From Glaciecola sp. UBA983 (GTDB taxonomy: Bacteria; Pseudomonadota; Gammaproteobacteria; Enterobacterales; Alteromonadaceae), in the NCBI GenBank assembly GCA_002292215.1, contig DBBN01000064.1, positions 16,083-45,266 of the forward strand: a stretch of 29,184 nt of DNA. The letters are read 5' to 3'. Made by a program: the position numbers and the translations under genes. The notes beneath the pieces were generated by a model. That model ran no database searches. It was not told the DNA's origin and saw only the letters and a list, made by a program, of their open reading frames with translations. Shown here piece after piece: positions 1 through 8,611 of this stretch (positions are counted from its first letter, which is position 1; each line of letters opens with the position of its first letter).

Positions 1-615
1 TATTTATTTGGTGGAAGTTTCAACCCGCCGCACCGTGGCCATATTGAGCCTTTATTAGCACTGCAACAACAGTATGGCGTGGGTAATATTACTTTATTAC
101 CTAATCATATTTCACCTCTTAAACTCGACCAACCACCCGTATCCAATGCGCATCGGTTGGCAATGCTGCAGTTATGTACTGCTGAATTTCCTAGTTTAAC
201 GATCAGCGATTATGAGTTAACACAGCCTGAAACAAGTTTTACGTTCAACACTCTGTTGCATTTTTCTGAGCATTATCGTGTATTTTTTATTATCGGTGAA
301 GACAGTCTGCAAAGCTTCGATAAGTGGCACCGGTATGCCGATATTATGCAGCTGTGCCACATCATTGTACTCCCGAGAGACCAAGTTCAAACTAAAGTAG
401 GAACATTACCTAAAAAAATCGTGCAAAATATCAACACATTAACACAGGGTCCGATACACCATAAAATAGGCTGTATCACCCGAGTTATCTTGCCTAGAGT
501 GAATATTTCATCCACCCAATGCAGGTTAGAATTACTAAACCGCGATATAGAAAGTCAATTTATTACGCCAAGCGTGTTAAACTATATTCGTATACATCAT
601 TTATTTGCAAACTGA
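1..615 (+). CDS. nadD: Nicotinate-nucleotide adenylyltransferase NadD (5' partial)
   Basis: Transfers an adenylyl group from ATP to nicotinate mononucleotide, giving deamido-NAD in cytosolic NAD synthesis. The reading frame is open from base 1, so the start codon lies outside the window; by comparison with the E. coli protein only a few residues are missing. The N-terminus shows the nucleotidyltransferase signature GGSFNPPHRGH, followed by LPNHISPLK, which corresponds to the IPNNVPPHR segment of E. coli NadD. The C-terminal half carries FIIGEDSLQSF and the ISST..R motif of the family. The TGA stop (613-615) overlaps the ribosome binding site of rsfS, so the two genes are probably translationally coupled. 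The nadD-rsfS-rlmH order is classic in gammaproteobacteria. Confidence 0.93.
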   Translation, partial: YLFGGSFNPPHRGHIEPLLALQQQYGVGNITLLPNHISPLKLDQPPVSNAHRLAMLQLCTAEFPSLTISDYELTQPETSFTFNTLLHFSEHYRVFFIIGEDSLQSFDKWHRYADIMQLCHIIVLPRDQVQTKVGTLPKKIVQNINTLTQGPIHHKIGCITRVILPRVNISSTQCRLELLNRDIESQFITPSVLNYIRIHHLFAN

Positions 616-617
616 GG
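614..617 (+). promoter_or_regulatory. Shine-Dalgarno GAGG deciding the rsfS start
   Basis: GAGG lies five bases before the TTG at 623 and overlaps the nadD stop codon. This spacing favours TTG 623 as the rsfS start over the in-frame TTG at 605, which has no comparable site in front of it. Confidence 0.5.
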
Positions 618-622
618 CAACT

Positions 623-940
623 TTGGACCACGATAGCTTAAAAAAATTCGTCATTGATAAAATTGAAGACATGAAAGGTAGAGACATCACTGAAATTGAT
701 GTAGCTGGTAGATCAACCGTTACCGACACGATGATAGTGTGTTCAGGTAACTCAAAACGACATGTTCGCTCTATTGCGGAAAATGTTGTAGTAGAAATGA
801 AACGCGCAGGTTCACCTCCTTTAAGTATTGAAGGACAAGAATCAGGTGAATGGGTATTAGTCGATTTAGGTGATGTTGTCCTGCATGTTATGCAAGATGA
901 AACCCGTGACTTCTATCAACTAGAAAAACTCTGGTCTTAA
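623..940 (+). CDS. rsfS: Ribosomal silencing factor RsfS
   Basis: RsfS binds ribosomal protein L14 (uL14) on the large subunit and blocks subunit joining during starvation. The frame matches E. coli RsfS throughout: KKFVIDKIEDMKGRDI near the N-terminus, then CSGNSKRHVRSIA, and VDLGDVVLHVMQ close to the LEKLWS C-terminus. I chose the TTG at 623 because it follows GAGG at good spacing and gives 105 residues, the length of the E. coli protein. An in-frame TTG at 605 would add six residues and overlap nadD. No ATG is available at the N-terminus. It is transcribed with nadD and rlmH. Family assignment is secure; the exact start is inferred. Confidence 0.92.
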   Translation: MDHDSLKKFVIDKIEDMKGRDITEIDVAGRSTVTDTMIVCSGNSKRHVRSIAENVVVEMKRAGSPPLSIEGQESGEWVLVDLGDVVLHVMQDETRDFYQLEKLWS

Positions 941-961
941 TTACCTTAGGTTAGCACAACG

Positions 962-1432
962 ATGCGCATCCAAATTATTGCAGTTGGAACTAAAATGCCT
1001 GACTGGGTAGAAACCGGATGCGCTCATTTTCTTAAACGATTCCCTTCTGACATGCCAGTCAAGTTTACTCAGATCCCTGCGGGGAAAAGAGGAAAAAATG
1101 CAGACGTTACTAGAATTTTAGAAAAAGAAGGTGAACTTACCTGTCAAGCTATCGGCAAACATGACCGAGTAGTCACGCTTGAAGTATTGGGTAAACCATG
1201 GGACTCCCCCACATTAGCCAAACAAATTGATAGCTGGAAGATGGATGGACGCGACGTCAGTTTATTAATTGGCGGTCCAGAAGGCTTAGCCCCAGCATGC
1301 ATTGCGCTCGCTGAGCAACGCTGGTCATTATCCCCATTAACACTCCCTCACCCCTTGGTACGCGTCATTGTAGTTGAAAGTCTTTACCGTGCGTGGTCGA
1401 TAACCCAAAACCATCCTTATCACAGAGAATAG
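962..1432 (+). CDS. rlmH: 23S rRNA pseudouridine-1915 N3-methyltransferase RlmH
   Basis: SPOUT-family methyltransferase that methylates pseudouridine 1915 in helix 69 of 23S rRNA, acting on the assembled 70S ribosome with S-adenosylmethionine. The 156-residue protein is almost collinear with E. coli RlmH (155). It has [11 protein letters not shown] at the start, [11 protein letters not shown], the SAM-binding [13 protein letters not shown] loop that forms part of the SPOUT knot, and the strongly conserved tail LPHPLVR...[14 protein letters not shown]. It lies 21 bases after rsfS and 14 bases before the preferred mrdA start, so the three genes are probably co-transcribed. Confidence 0.97.
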   Translation: MRIQIIAVGTKMPDWVETGCAHFLKRFPSDMPVKFTQIPAGKRGKNADVTRILEKEGELTCQAIGKHDRVVTLEVLGKPWDSPTLAKQIDSWKMDGRDVSLLIGGPEGLAPACIALAEQRWSLSPLTLPHPLVRVIVVESLYRAWSITQNHPYHRE

Positions 1433-1446
1433 GCGCACTTTCCAGA

Positions 1447-3303
1447 ATGAATAACCGACGCCAGACTATTCGAGATTTTACTGCGGAATCCAACTTATTT
1501 CTCCGTCGTTGTCTCTTTGCTGTGCTCTTGTGTTTCACCCTGATTTTAGTTGTCTTAAATAACCTTTATTCACTGCAAGTGGAGCAGTTTGAAGATTATC
1601 AAATACGTGCCGATGGAAATCGCATTAAGGTGATCCCTGTCGCGCCCAATCGCGGTATAATTTATGATCGAAACGGCACTATCATTGCTGAAAATCGACC
1701 AGTATTTAACCTCGAAGTGTCGCTGGAACAAGTCGAAGATCTCGATACACTATTAGACGAATTACAACAGCTACTTGAGCTTACCCCTTCTGATATTGCT
1801 CGGTTCGAACGCAACCGAAAACGCCAACGCAGGTTTCATCCTGTAACTCTTATCGCGAATATGGATGAAGATATGATGGCGTTATTTTCTGCACAACAAC
1901 ATCGTTTTGATGGCGTTGCCGTTGAAGCCAGTCTTGCGCGTTACTATCCCTACGGCAGTGCCTTAACGCACGTATTGGGTTATGTCTCAAAAATCAACGC
2001 ACGGGATCTAAATTTGATTGCTAGTTGGGGGGCACAATCCAATTATGCTGCGAGTAAAAATATAGGTAAACAAGGCGTCGAACGGTATTACGAAGAACGC
2101 CTGCATGGCAAAGTCGGCTATGCGCAACTAGAAGTAGATAGTAAAGGACGCACATTACGGATATTAGAACAAACCCCACCGCAACCTGGTGAAGACTTGA
2201 TTCTCAATATTGATATTGAATTACAACTTTATGTACAATCTTTGTTAGCCGATAAAAAAGGCTCCGTGGTGGTTTCAGATCCAAGTGATGGTGGGATTTT
2301 AGCGATGTATTCAAGTCCGTCCTACGACCCCAATTTATTTGTAAATGGCATCTCGCAAAAAGATTATTCTAAATTAATTGAAAATAATGACAGACCACTT
2401 CTCAATCGAGCGGTACAAGGACAATACCCCCCTGCATCATTAATCAAACCCCACTTAGCATTGTTAGGTTTAGAGTCGCAAAAAATCACAGATACAACTC
2501 ATATCCAAGACAAAGGTTATTATCAGTTAGAAGATGTTGAACACGTATGGCGTGATTGGTTGAAGCGTGGGCACGGAAAAGTGGATGTCCAACGATCAAT
2601 TGTGGTGTCGTGTGATACATTTTTTTATGAATTAGCTTATAAATTAGGAATTGATACAATCCATGAATACATGGCGCAATTTGGCTTTGGTGAACACACC
2701 AACATTGATCTGTTAGAAGAGTCTGATGGCAATTTACCGAGCCGAGGTTGGAAACGTGCGAGGTTTAATCAACCTTGGTATATTGGTGATACGATTTCTG
2801 TTGGTATTGGACAAGGATACTGGACTGCAACACCTGTACAATTAGTCGATTCAATCAATACGATTATTAATTATGGCGTTAAAAATCGTCCTAAGCTACT
2901 TAAAGCAAGCATTCTAGATGACCTAGTCATTACAGAACCGTTAAATACCGCTGAACCTATTAGAGTACTGCAAAAGAAAAATTGGGATATGGTGCAACAA
3001 GCGATGTTTGATACAGTCAATACACCACAAGGCACTGCATTTAAAGCGTTTAGTAACAGTTCATATGCATCAGCGGGTAAAACAGGGACTGCGCAGTTAT
3101 TCTCAGTTGGCCAAGATGAAGATGTAGATGATTTGATCATTGCCGACTATTTAAAAGATAATGCGATGTATTTAGGCTATGCACCGGCAAAAGATCCTAA
3201 ATTGAGTGTCATCGTGGCATTAGAAAATGCTGGTGGAGGTGGCTCGAATGCCGCTCCCATTTCTCGCAATGTTATGGATTATTGGTTAGGAGAAACGCAC
3301 TAA
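1447..3303 (+). CDS. mrdA: Penicillin-binding protein 2 (elongasome transpeptidase)
   Basis: Class B penicillin-binding protein that cross-links peptidoglycan during rod elongation, paired with RodA. Seen: a short cytoplasmic N-terminus with RDFTAES, one transmembrane helix at about residues 20-43, the pedestal domain (APNRGIIYDRNG around 66-77), and the transpeptidase domain with SLIK (S331), SCD (S388) and KTGT (K545). These positions agree with E. coli PBP2 (S330). ATG 1447 gives 618 residues and aligns with the family N-terminus; an in-frame GTG at 1393 would extend it 18 residues into rlmH and is less likely. The residues before the catalytic serine read YPPASLIKP where E. coli has YPPGSTVKP. 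The stop overlaps the rodA start. Confidence 0.96.
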   Translation: MNNRRQTIRDFTAESNLFLRRCLFAVLLCFTLILVVLNNLYSLQVEQFEDYQIRADGNRIKVIPVAPNRGIIYDRNGTIIAENRPVFNLEVSLEQVEDLDTLLDELQQLLELTPSDIARFERNRKRQRRFHPVTLIANMDEDMMALFSAQQHRFDGVAVEASLARYYPYGSALTHVLGYVSKINARDLNLIASWGAQSNYAASKNIGKQGVERYYEERLHGKVGYAQLEVDSKGRTLRILEQTPPQPGEDLILNIDIELQLYVQSLLADKKGSVVVSDPSDGGILAMYSSPSYDPNLFVNGISQKDYSKLIENNDRPLLNRAVQGQYPPASLIKPHLALLGLESQKITDTTHIQDKGYYQLEDVEHVWRDWLKRGHGKVDVQRSIVVSCDTFFYELAYKLGIDTIHEYMAQFGFGEHTNIDLLEESDGNLPSRGWKRARFNQPWYIGDTISVGIGQGYWTATPVQLVDSINTIINYGVKNRPKLLKASILDDLVITEPLNTAEPIRVLQKKNWDMVQQAMFDTVNTPQGTAFKAFSNSSYASAGKTGTAQLFSVGQDEDVDDLIIADYLKDNAMYLGYAPAKDPKLSVIVALENAGGGGSNAAPISRNVMDYWLGETH

Positions 3304-4421
3304 TGCCGGTATCAAAAACAGCAATGCAACAATCCGACAATTTTTTAGCGCGAATACATATTGATGGCTGGTTACTTTCGGGTTTGTTAGTGTTAATGAG
3401 CATTGGCTTATTGACAATTTATTCTGCTAGCGGGCAAGATATGGAATTAATTCAACGCCAAGTCATCCGCTTAGCGATAGGGTTAGTGGCCATGTTTGTC
3501 CTAGCTCAAGTGCCAGTATCCTTTTATCGGAATATCTCTCCTTTCGTCTATGGGATTGGAATTGTCTTACTTCTTTCAGTATTAATCATTGGCGTAACTG
3601 GTAAAGGTGCACAACGGTGGTTAGATTTAGGGGTATTTCGCTTTCAGCCTTCAGAAATATTAAAATTATTTGTTCCGATGACCGTCGCTTGGTACATCAG
3701 TAAAGATGGGATGCCACCAAGTTTCAAGCACTTAATGGTAGCGCTATTAATTGTGTTTATACCAACTATTTTAATCGCTCGCCAGCCTGATTTAGGCACG
3801 TCATTATTAATCGCTAGCTCAGGGATATTTGCGTTATTTTTAGCTGGGATGAGTTGGCGGATCATCGCTCTTTTCGCCTTACTCATTGGTAGCTTCGCCC
3901 CAATTATGTGGTTGTTTTTGATGAAAGCATATCAAAAACAACGGGTCACGACCTTTTTAAATCCAGAAAGCGATCCACTCGGCGCTGGCTATCACATTAT
4001 CCAATCGAAAATAGCGATAGGATCTGGCGGTCTGACAGGTAAAGGCTGGTTACAGGGCTCTCAATCACAACTTGAATTTTTACCTGAACCCCATACAGAT
4101 TTCATTTTTGCAGTTTTTAGCGAGGAGTTTGGCTTTTTGGGCGTAATCGGTCTGTTATTAGTCTATGGTTTTATTGTCGGACGTGGTTTAATTATCGCTT
4201 CACGATGCCAGTTTTTATTCAGTAAATTATTAGCGGGTAGTATCACCCTCACTTTTTTTGTCTATGTTTTTGTTAATATGGGCATGGTGTCGGGTTTATT
4301 ACCGGTTGTTGGTGTGCCTTTACCACTAGTCAGTTATGGCGGCACTTCGATGGTTACGTTGATGTCTGGATTTGGTTTACTAATGGCAATTTCAACCCAA
4401 AAAAGAGTAATGTCACGATGA
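3303..4421 (+). CDS. mrdB: Rod-shape peptidoglycan glycosyltransferase RodA
   Basis: SEDS-family integral membrane glycosyltransferase that polymerises lipid II in the elongasome together with PBP2. The 372-residue product (E. coli 370) has about ten hydrophobic segments, the conserved LPEPHTDFIFAVFSEEFGF loop containing the essential aspartate, and the C-terminal VPLPLVSYGGTS signature. The start is ATG 3303, overlapping the mrdA stop as TAATG and preceded by AGGAGA at 3288-3293; an upstream in-frame TTG at 3282 is not needed. Its stop overlaps the rlpA start as ATGA, so mrdA-mrdB-rlpA form one coupled unit. Confidence 0.96.
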   Translation: MPVSKTAMQQSDNFLARIHIDGWLLSGLLVLMSIGLLTIYSASGQDMELIQRQVIRLAIGLVAMFVLAQVPVSFYRNISPFVYGIGIVLLLSVLIIGVTGKGAQRWLDLGVFRFQPSEILKLFVPMTVAWYISKDGMPPSFKHLMVALLIVFIPTILIARQPDLGTSLLIASSGIFALFLAGMSWRIIALFALLIGSFAPIMWLFLMKAYQKQRVTTFLNPESDPLGAGYHIIQSKIAIGSGGLTGKGWLQGSQSQLEFLPEPHTDFIFAVFSEEFGFLGVIGLLLVYGFIVGRGLIIASRCQFLFSKLLAGSITLTFFVYVFVNMGMVSGLLPVVGVPLPLVSYGGTSMVTLMSGFGLLMAISTQKRVMSR

Positions 4422-5254
4422 TTAAATTACCCCGAATTATCTGCATATCACTTTGTATTTTTGCACTTGCAGCGTGTTCATCGGCTCCTAAAAGTCGCTA
4501 TTCTATGCGAGTAGATTCTGCACCAATTACATTAATACCGGATCATGAGCCGAGTATTATCATTCCTCAATTTGAACCTTACCGTTTAGCTAACATGCGT
4601 CCTTATACTATCCGCGGAATTAATTACCAGCCAATACTCTCAGGTAAGGGCGTCGTCGAGCATGGATACGCATCTTGGTATGGACAAAAATTTCACGGAC
4701 ATCTAACGTCAAATGGTGAGGTTTTTGATATGTACGAATTTACTGCAGCCCATAAAACGCTGCCGCTGCCGTCTTATGCACGAGTAACGAACACTAAAAA
4801 CAACAAAAGTATTATTGTGCGTATTAATGACCGTGGTCCATTTCACCACAACCGTATACTTGATTTATCGTTTGCCGCAGCCAAAGAACTGGATTACTTA
4901 TCCACCGGAACCGCTTCTATCAAATTAGAAGTGATACATGTCGATGAAGATAACATGGTAACGGTGGCTAATAATCCGAGCATTTCACTGAATCAATACC
5001 TTGACCCCAGTCCAATTGAATCTAACGCTAATCAACTGTTTATTCAAATTGCAGCGTTTAATGATAAAGCAAAAGCGGAATCATTAGCCCTAGCTGCAAA
5101 TGTTATTTACCAACACCCGGCAACTATTAGCGCCAATAATAAAATTTATCGCACACTAATTGGGCCGATTGATAACCGTGTGCTTGCAGATGCGTTATTG
5201 CTAGATGTTCGTGGTACAGGGTATGACCAAGCTTTTATCTATTTAAGTGAATAA
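4418..5254 (+). CDS. rlpA: Septal ring lytic transglycosylase RlpA (lipoprotein)
   Basis: Outer-membrane lipoprotein of the RlpA family; Pseudomonas RlpA cleaves denuded glycan strands at the septum, while E. coli RlpA seems inactive. The signal peptide ends in a lipobox (ALAAC, Cys at residue 20). The double-psi beta-barrel domain spans about residues 78-172, with GYASWYGQKFHG, TSNGEVFDM, TAAHKTLP and INDRGPFHHNR; the His of AAHKTLP and the Asp of NDRGP are the expected catalytic pair. A C-terminal SPOR domain (from LFIQIAAFNDKAKAESLA) should bind denuded peptidoglycan. 278 residues. The start overlaps the rodA stop (ATGA). Because the catalytic-type residues are kept, lytic activity is plausible but inferred. 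Confidence 0.93.
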   Translation: MIKLPRIICISLCIFALAACSSAPKSRYSMRVDSAPITLIPDHEPSIIIPQFEPYRLANMRPYTIRGINYQPILSGKGVVEHGYASWYGQKFHGHLTSNGEVFDMYEFTAAHKTLPLPSYARVTNTKNNKSIIVRINDRGPFHHNRILDLSFAAAKELDYLSTGTASIKLEVIHVDEDNMVTVANNPSISLNQYLDPSPIESNANQLFIQIAAFNDKAKAESLALAANVIYQHPATISANNKIYRTLIGPIDNRVLADALLLDVRGTGYDQAFIYLSE

Positions 5255-5354
5255 GTCTTAGTTTAATTGAAACTTTTTTACCCTGATATAGTCAAATGTC
5301 CGCATGGAAATGTTATCATGTAAATCATTCATTTTGTTTGTCCCTAGGTGTTGT

Positions 5355-6512
5355 ATGCAAAAAATTGTTACCTTGTTTTGTTTTCTGTGTTGTTCTTTTT
5401 TATCCTATGCGGTGGTGATCATCCCTCCCGCACCAAGCGTCTCTGCATCAGGTTATATTTTACTTGATGCAAATACCGGCGATGTGATTGCAGAACAAAA
5501 CGCAGATATGCAACTTGCCCCTGCGTCATTGACCAAAATTATGACGATGTATGTAATCGGTCAAGAATTACAAGCAGGTAATATTGCGCTCAACGACCCA
5601 GTCACTATTTCAGAGAAAGCTTGGGCTAAAAACTTCCCTGATTCATCAAAGATGTTTATTGAGGTGGGCACTCAAGTCAGTGTGTCTGATTTGATCCATG
5701 GTATCGTCATCCAGTCTGGTAACGATGCGTGTGTAGCGATGGCCGAACATATTGCTGGCTCAGAAGAAGCATTTGCTTCAATGATGAACGCTCATGCTGC
5801 GAAACTAAATATGAATTCAAGTCATTTTGTCAATTCACATGGTTTGCATGATAGCGAACATTTTACATCGCCTCGTGATATGGCATTACTGTCACGTGCA
5901 TTAATTCGTGATAACCCTGAAGAATACAGGCTGTATAGCCAAAAAGAATTTACTTACAACGGCATCCGTCAATATAACCGTAACAGCCTGTTATGGGATA
6001 AAGCCCTTAGTGTGGACGGTATCAAAACCGGACATACTTCCGATGCAGGCTATAGCTTGATTACTTCAGCAACCCAGGGAGACATGAGATTAATATCAGT
6101 GGTTATGGGTACTGATTCAGAGCGCGCACGTAAAGTAGAAAATAAAAAGTTACTCCGTTATGGCTTCCGTTTCTTTGAATCAGTCGCGCCATATAACGCG
6201 GGTCACAGTTTTGTCGCGCATCGTATTTATATGGGTGATCGCAAAACCGTTGATTTGGGGATTACGCAAGATGTATCATTAACCATTCCGCGTGGTCAAT
6301 CCAAAAACCTGAAAGCCAATTTTATTATTGACCGACAATTACAAGCGCCGTTGAAAAAAGGTGAAGTCGTCGGTGTTTTGAGTCTGCAAATTGAAAATGA
6401 AACCATTGCTGACTACCCACTTGTTGCCTTACAAGATGTAAACGAGGGTAGCATGTTTGATAAAGCCCTAGATTATTTTCGTTTACAATTTAGCGATGAC
6501 ACTACAAATTAA
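5355..6512 (+). CDS. dacA: D-alanyl-D-alanine carboxypeptidase (PBP5/6 family)
   Basis: Periplasmic low-molecular-weight penicillin-binding protein that removes the terminal D-Ala from peptidoglycan pentapeptides. With the ATG at 5355 (AGGTG just upstream) the product has 385 residues and starts with a clear signal peptide (about 1-20). Catalytic motifs of the S11 family are present in order: SLTK (S58, K61), SGN (121-123) and KTG (224-226). A PBP5-like beta-domain follows, and the C-terminus (FDKALDYFRLQF) resembles the amphipathic membrane anchor of PBP5. An in-frame ATG at 5304 would add a 17-residue non-signal-like extension and is unlikely. It lies 100 bases after rlpA and ends before a strong terminator. 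Confidence 0.95.
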   Translation: MQKIVTLFCFLCCSFLSYAVVIIPPAPSVSASGYILLDANTGDVIAEQNADMQLAPASLTKIMTMYVIGQELQAGNIALNDPVTISEKAWAKNFPDSSKMFIEVGTQVSVSDLIHGIVIQSGNDACVAMAEHIAGSEEAFASMMNAHAAKLNMNSSHFVNSHGLHDSEHFTSPRDMALLSRALIRDNPEEYRLYSQKEFTYNGIRQYNRNSLLWDKALSVDGIKTGHTSDAGYSLITSATQGDMRLISVVMGTDSERARKVENKKLLRYGFRFFESVAPYNAGHSFVAHRIYMGDRKTVDLGITQDVSLTIPRGQSKNLKANFIIDRQLQAPLKKGEVVGVLSLQIENETIADYPLVALQDVNEGSMFDKALDYFRLQFSDDTTN

Positions 6513-6536
6513 TCCCCGCTAAAACTAGAAAAAAAT

Positions 6537-6567
6537 AACGGTCTGGGTGTATAATCAGGCCGTTTTT
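6537..6567 (+). terminator. Rho-independent terminator after dacA
   Basis: Nine-base arms AACGGTCTG and CAGGCCGTT (one G-T wobble) enclose a 10-base loop and are followed directly by a T-run. It begins 24 bases after the dacA stop and ends the cell-wall gene cluster. Confidence 0.85.
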
Positions 6568-6572
6568 GTTTG

Positions 6573-6586
6573 TGTTATAATATAAT
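6573..6586 (+). promoter_or_regulatory. Extended -10 promoter for ybeD-lipB-lipA
   Basis: TGTTATAAT (6573-6581) is a TGn-extended consensus -10, with a second overlapping TATAAT at 6581-6586. No good -35 is visible 16-18 bases upstream, as is common for extended -10 promoters. It sits just behind the dacA terminator and about 50 bases before the ybeD start. Assignment is from sequence only. Confidence 0.45.
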
Positions 6587-6633
6587 TTAAATAGCATAAT
6601 ACAATCGCATAATTTTTAACTGAGGTCCAAATC

Positions 6634-6897
6634 ATGGATACACATTTTGACGAGTTGTTAGAGTTCCCTTGTTTTCAAACATTCAAAGTGTTAGGCGTAG
6701 CGCATCCTGAATTACCTGATACTGTAATCAATAGCTTGCAAGCATTAGCACCAGGTGATTATGCACCAACGGTTAAACCGAGTACCAAAGGTAATTATCA
6801 TTCTCTTTCGATTAGTGTCAAAGTCACCTCTAAAGAGCACATGGAAACTATCTATACCGAAATTTCAGCATTAGAGCTGGTGCGTGTTGTAATTTAA
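6634..6897 (+). CDS. ybeD: YbeD family protein (DUF493)
   Basis: Small cytosolic protein of the DUF493/YbeD family, whose fold resembles the ACT-like regulatory domain; its precise job is not established. The 87 residues match E. coli YbeD (87) along the whole length: [31 protein letters not shown] and a final LVRVVI. GAGGT lies nine bases before the ATG. The stop overlaps the lipB start as TAATG, and ybeD directly precedes lipB in many gammaproteobacteria, which hints at a role near lipoate metabolism but does not prove one. Confidence 0.95.
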   Translation: MDTHFDELLEFPCFQTFKVLGVAHPELPDTVINSLQALAPGDYAPTVKPSTKGNYHSLSISVKVTSKEHMETIYTEISALELVRVVI

Positions 6898-7538
6898 TGA
6901 CTCTGATTGTTAGAGATTTACAACTCCAACCTTATGAACCCATTTGGCAAGCAATGCATGCCTTTACGGATTCACGCACAGCTGACACCATAGATGAAAT
7001 ATGGCTTGTTGAGCACCAACCAGTCTATACCCAAGGTCAGGCAGGTAAACCTGAGCATTTATTAAATCCTAATGCAATCCCTGTCGTTCATGTCGATCGT
7101 GGTGGACAAATTACCTACCATGGCCCCGGACAACAGATGATGTATGTATTACTCAACATTAAACGCTTAAAAGTTGGTGTACGCCAATTGGTTACCGCAC
7201 TTGAAGAGTGTATTGTTGCCCATTTAGCACAGTTTAATATCAAGGCATATCCCAAAAAAGATGCGCCAGGCGTATATGTTAATGAACAGAAAATTTGTTC
7301 TATTGGTTTACGGATCCGGAAAGGATGTTCGTTCCATGGACTGGCATTAAATGTTAATATGGATCTGACCCCATTTAATCATATTAACCCTTGTGGTTAT
7401 GCAGGTTTAGAAATGACGGATAGTGCTCGATTAGGCGGCGCAGCGGATTTAGCTCGTGTAGGCCAAGATATCGTTGCACATTTTTGCACCTTAATAGGTG
7501 TTCAACAAGTACAGTTTAGAGAAGGTTTTGATGAGTAA
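6897..7538 (+). CDS. lipB: Octanoyl-[acyl-carrier-protein]:protein octanoyltransferase LipB
   Basis: Moves octanoate from acyl carrier protein to the lipoyl domains of 2-oxoacid dehydrogenases and GcvH, the first step of endogenous lipoate synthesis. The 213 residues contain [12 protein letters not shown], the conserved lysine in [19 protein letters not shown] (K132) and the acyl-accepting cysteine in INPCGYAG (C166). Translation is coupled to ybeD (TAATG) and the 3' end overlaps the lipA start by eight bases. This is the canonical ybeD-lipB-lipA order of E. coli and Shewanella, here without an intervening regulator gene. Confidence 0.96.
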   Translation: MTLIVRDLQLQPYEPIWQAMHAFTDSRTADTIDEIWLVEHQPVYTQGQAGKPEHLLNPNAIPVVHVDRGGQITYHGPGQQMMYVLLNIKRLKVGVRQLVTALEECIVAHLAQFNIKAYPKKDAPGVYVNEQKICSIGLRIRKGCSFHGLALNVNMDLTPFNHINPCGYAGLEMTDSARLGGAADLARVGQDIVAHFCTLIGVQQVQFREGFDE

Positions 7539-8517
7539 TTCACGTCCAGAAGCAGGAGTTAAACTCCGCGATGATGAAAAAGTAAAACATATCCCTATCA
7601 CCATTATTCCTTCTGAAAAAGAAGAAATGTTGCGTAAGCCAGCATGGATTAAAATCAAATTACCACGTACCACTGAGAAAGTTGAAAAAATCAAACAAAC
7701 ACTGCGTGAAAATAATTTGCATTCAGTGTGTGAAGAAGCCAGCTGCCCTAACCTAGCAGAATGTTTCAATCATGGTACTGCAACGTTTATGATCCTCGGT
7801 GATATTTGTACTCGTCGTTGTCCTTTTTGTGATGTCGCGCATGGTAAACCGTTACCTCCGAGTGCCGAAGAGCCGATCAAATTAGCGACGACTATCGCTA
7901 AAATGGAGCTTAAATATGTGGTGATCACTTCAGTAGATCGTGATGATTTACGTGACGGTGGCGCACAGCACTTTGTTGATTGTATCAATGCCATTCGTGA
8001 GCATAGTCCTAACACCAAAATCGAAGTCTTAGTACCCGATTTCCGTGGTCGTATGGATCGTGCTTTAGAAATTTTAAGCACCGGCTTACCTGACGTCTTT
8101 AATCATAATCTAGAAACCATTCCACGTTTGTATCGTGAATGTCGTCCGGGTGCGAATTATCAGTGGTCTTTAGATTTATTGAAAAAGTTCAAAGCGGCGC
8201 ATCCGCATATCCCGACTAAATCAGGTTTAATGATGGGAATGGGGGAAGAAGTTGCTGAGATCCAGGTTGTTCTTGACGATTTACGCGCCCACAACGTCGA
8301 TATGCTAACGTTAGGTCAATATTTACAGCCATCACGCCATCACTACCCGGTGAAACGTTATGTCACTCCTGACGAGTTCACTCAACTGGGTGATTATGCT
8401 AATGAGATTGGTTTTACTCATGCCGCTTGTGGACCTATGGTTCGTTCAAGTTACCATGCAGATAAACAAGCCGCTGGAGAAGATGTCGTAGGTCAATTTC
8501 AGCCAAGCAAAAAATAA
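7531..8517 (+). CDS. lipA: Lipoyl synthase LipA
   Basis: Radical-SAM enzyme that inserts two sulfur atoms into the octanoyl chain made by LipB. Both iron-sulfur clusters are visible: the auxiliary, sulfur-donating cluster cysteines C67, C72 and C78 ([12 protein letters not shown]) and the radical-SAM CxxxCxxC at C93, C97 and C100 (CTRRCPFC). The conserved RSSYHAD segment near the C-terminus contains the serine that ligands the auxiliary cluster. The ATG at 7531 overlaps the end of lipB, follows AGAAGG at good spacing and gives 328 residues (E. coli 321). An in-frame GTG at 7498 would lie deeper within lipB and is unlikely. A terminator follows. Confidence 0.97.
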   Translation: MSNSRPEAGVKLRDDEKVKHIPITIIPSEKEEMLRKPAWIKIKLPRTTEKVEKIKQTLRENNLHSVCEEASCPNLAECFNHGTATFMILGDICTRRCPFCDVAHGKPLPPSAEEPIKLATTIAKMELKYVVITSVDRDDLRDGGAQHFVDCINAIREHSPNTKIEVLVPDFRGRMDRALEILSTGLPDVFNHNLETIPRLYRECRPGANYQWSLDLLKKFKAAHPHIPTKSGLMMGMGEEVAEIQVVLDDLRAHNVDMLTLGQYLQPSRHHYPVKRYVTPDEFTQLGDYANEIGFTHAACGPMVRSSYHADKQAAGEDVVGQFQPSKK

Positions 8518-8564
8518 AGCGACTCGATAACCTACTGCACTTTTTTACGTGTTTAGATAAAATG

Positions 8565-8600
8565 AAATCCCTAATGATATAATTCGCTAGGGATTTTTTT
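8565..8600 (+). terminator. Rho-independent terminator after lipA
   Basis: Perfect nine-base arms AAATCCCTA and TAGGGATTT enclose a 14-base loop; the second arm runs into seven T residues. It lies between the lipA stop and the convergent lipoprotein gene, so it ends the lipoate operon. Confidence 0.82.
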
Positions 8601-8611
8601 ATGGTTCTAAA

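Noticed and set aside
1393..1446. GTG start giving an 18-residue extension of PBP2
   Set aside because: It lies inside rlmH, and the E. coli PBP2 N-terminus aligns with the ATG at 1447.
3644..3886. 80-residue minus-strand frame within rodA
   Set aside because: No recognisable domain, and it is fully inside a conserved membrane-protein gene; coding shadow.
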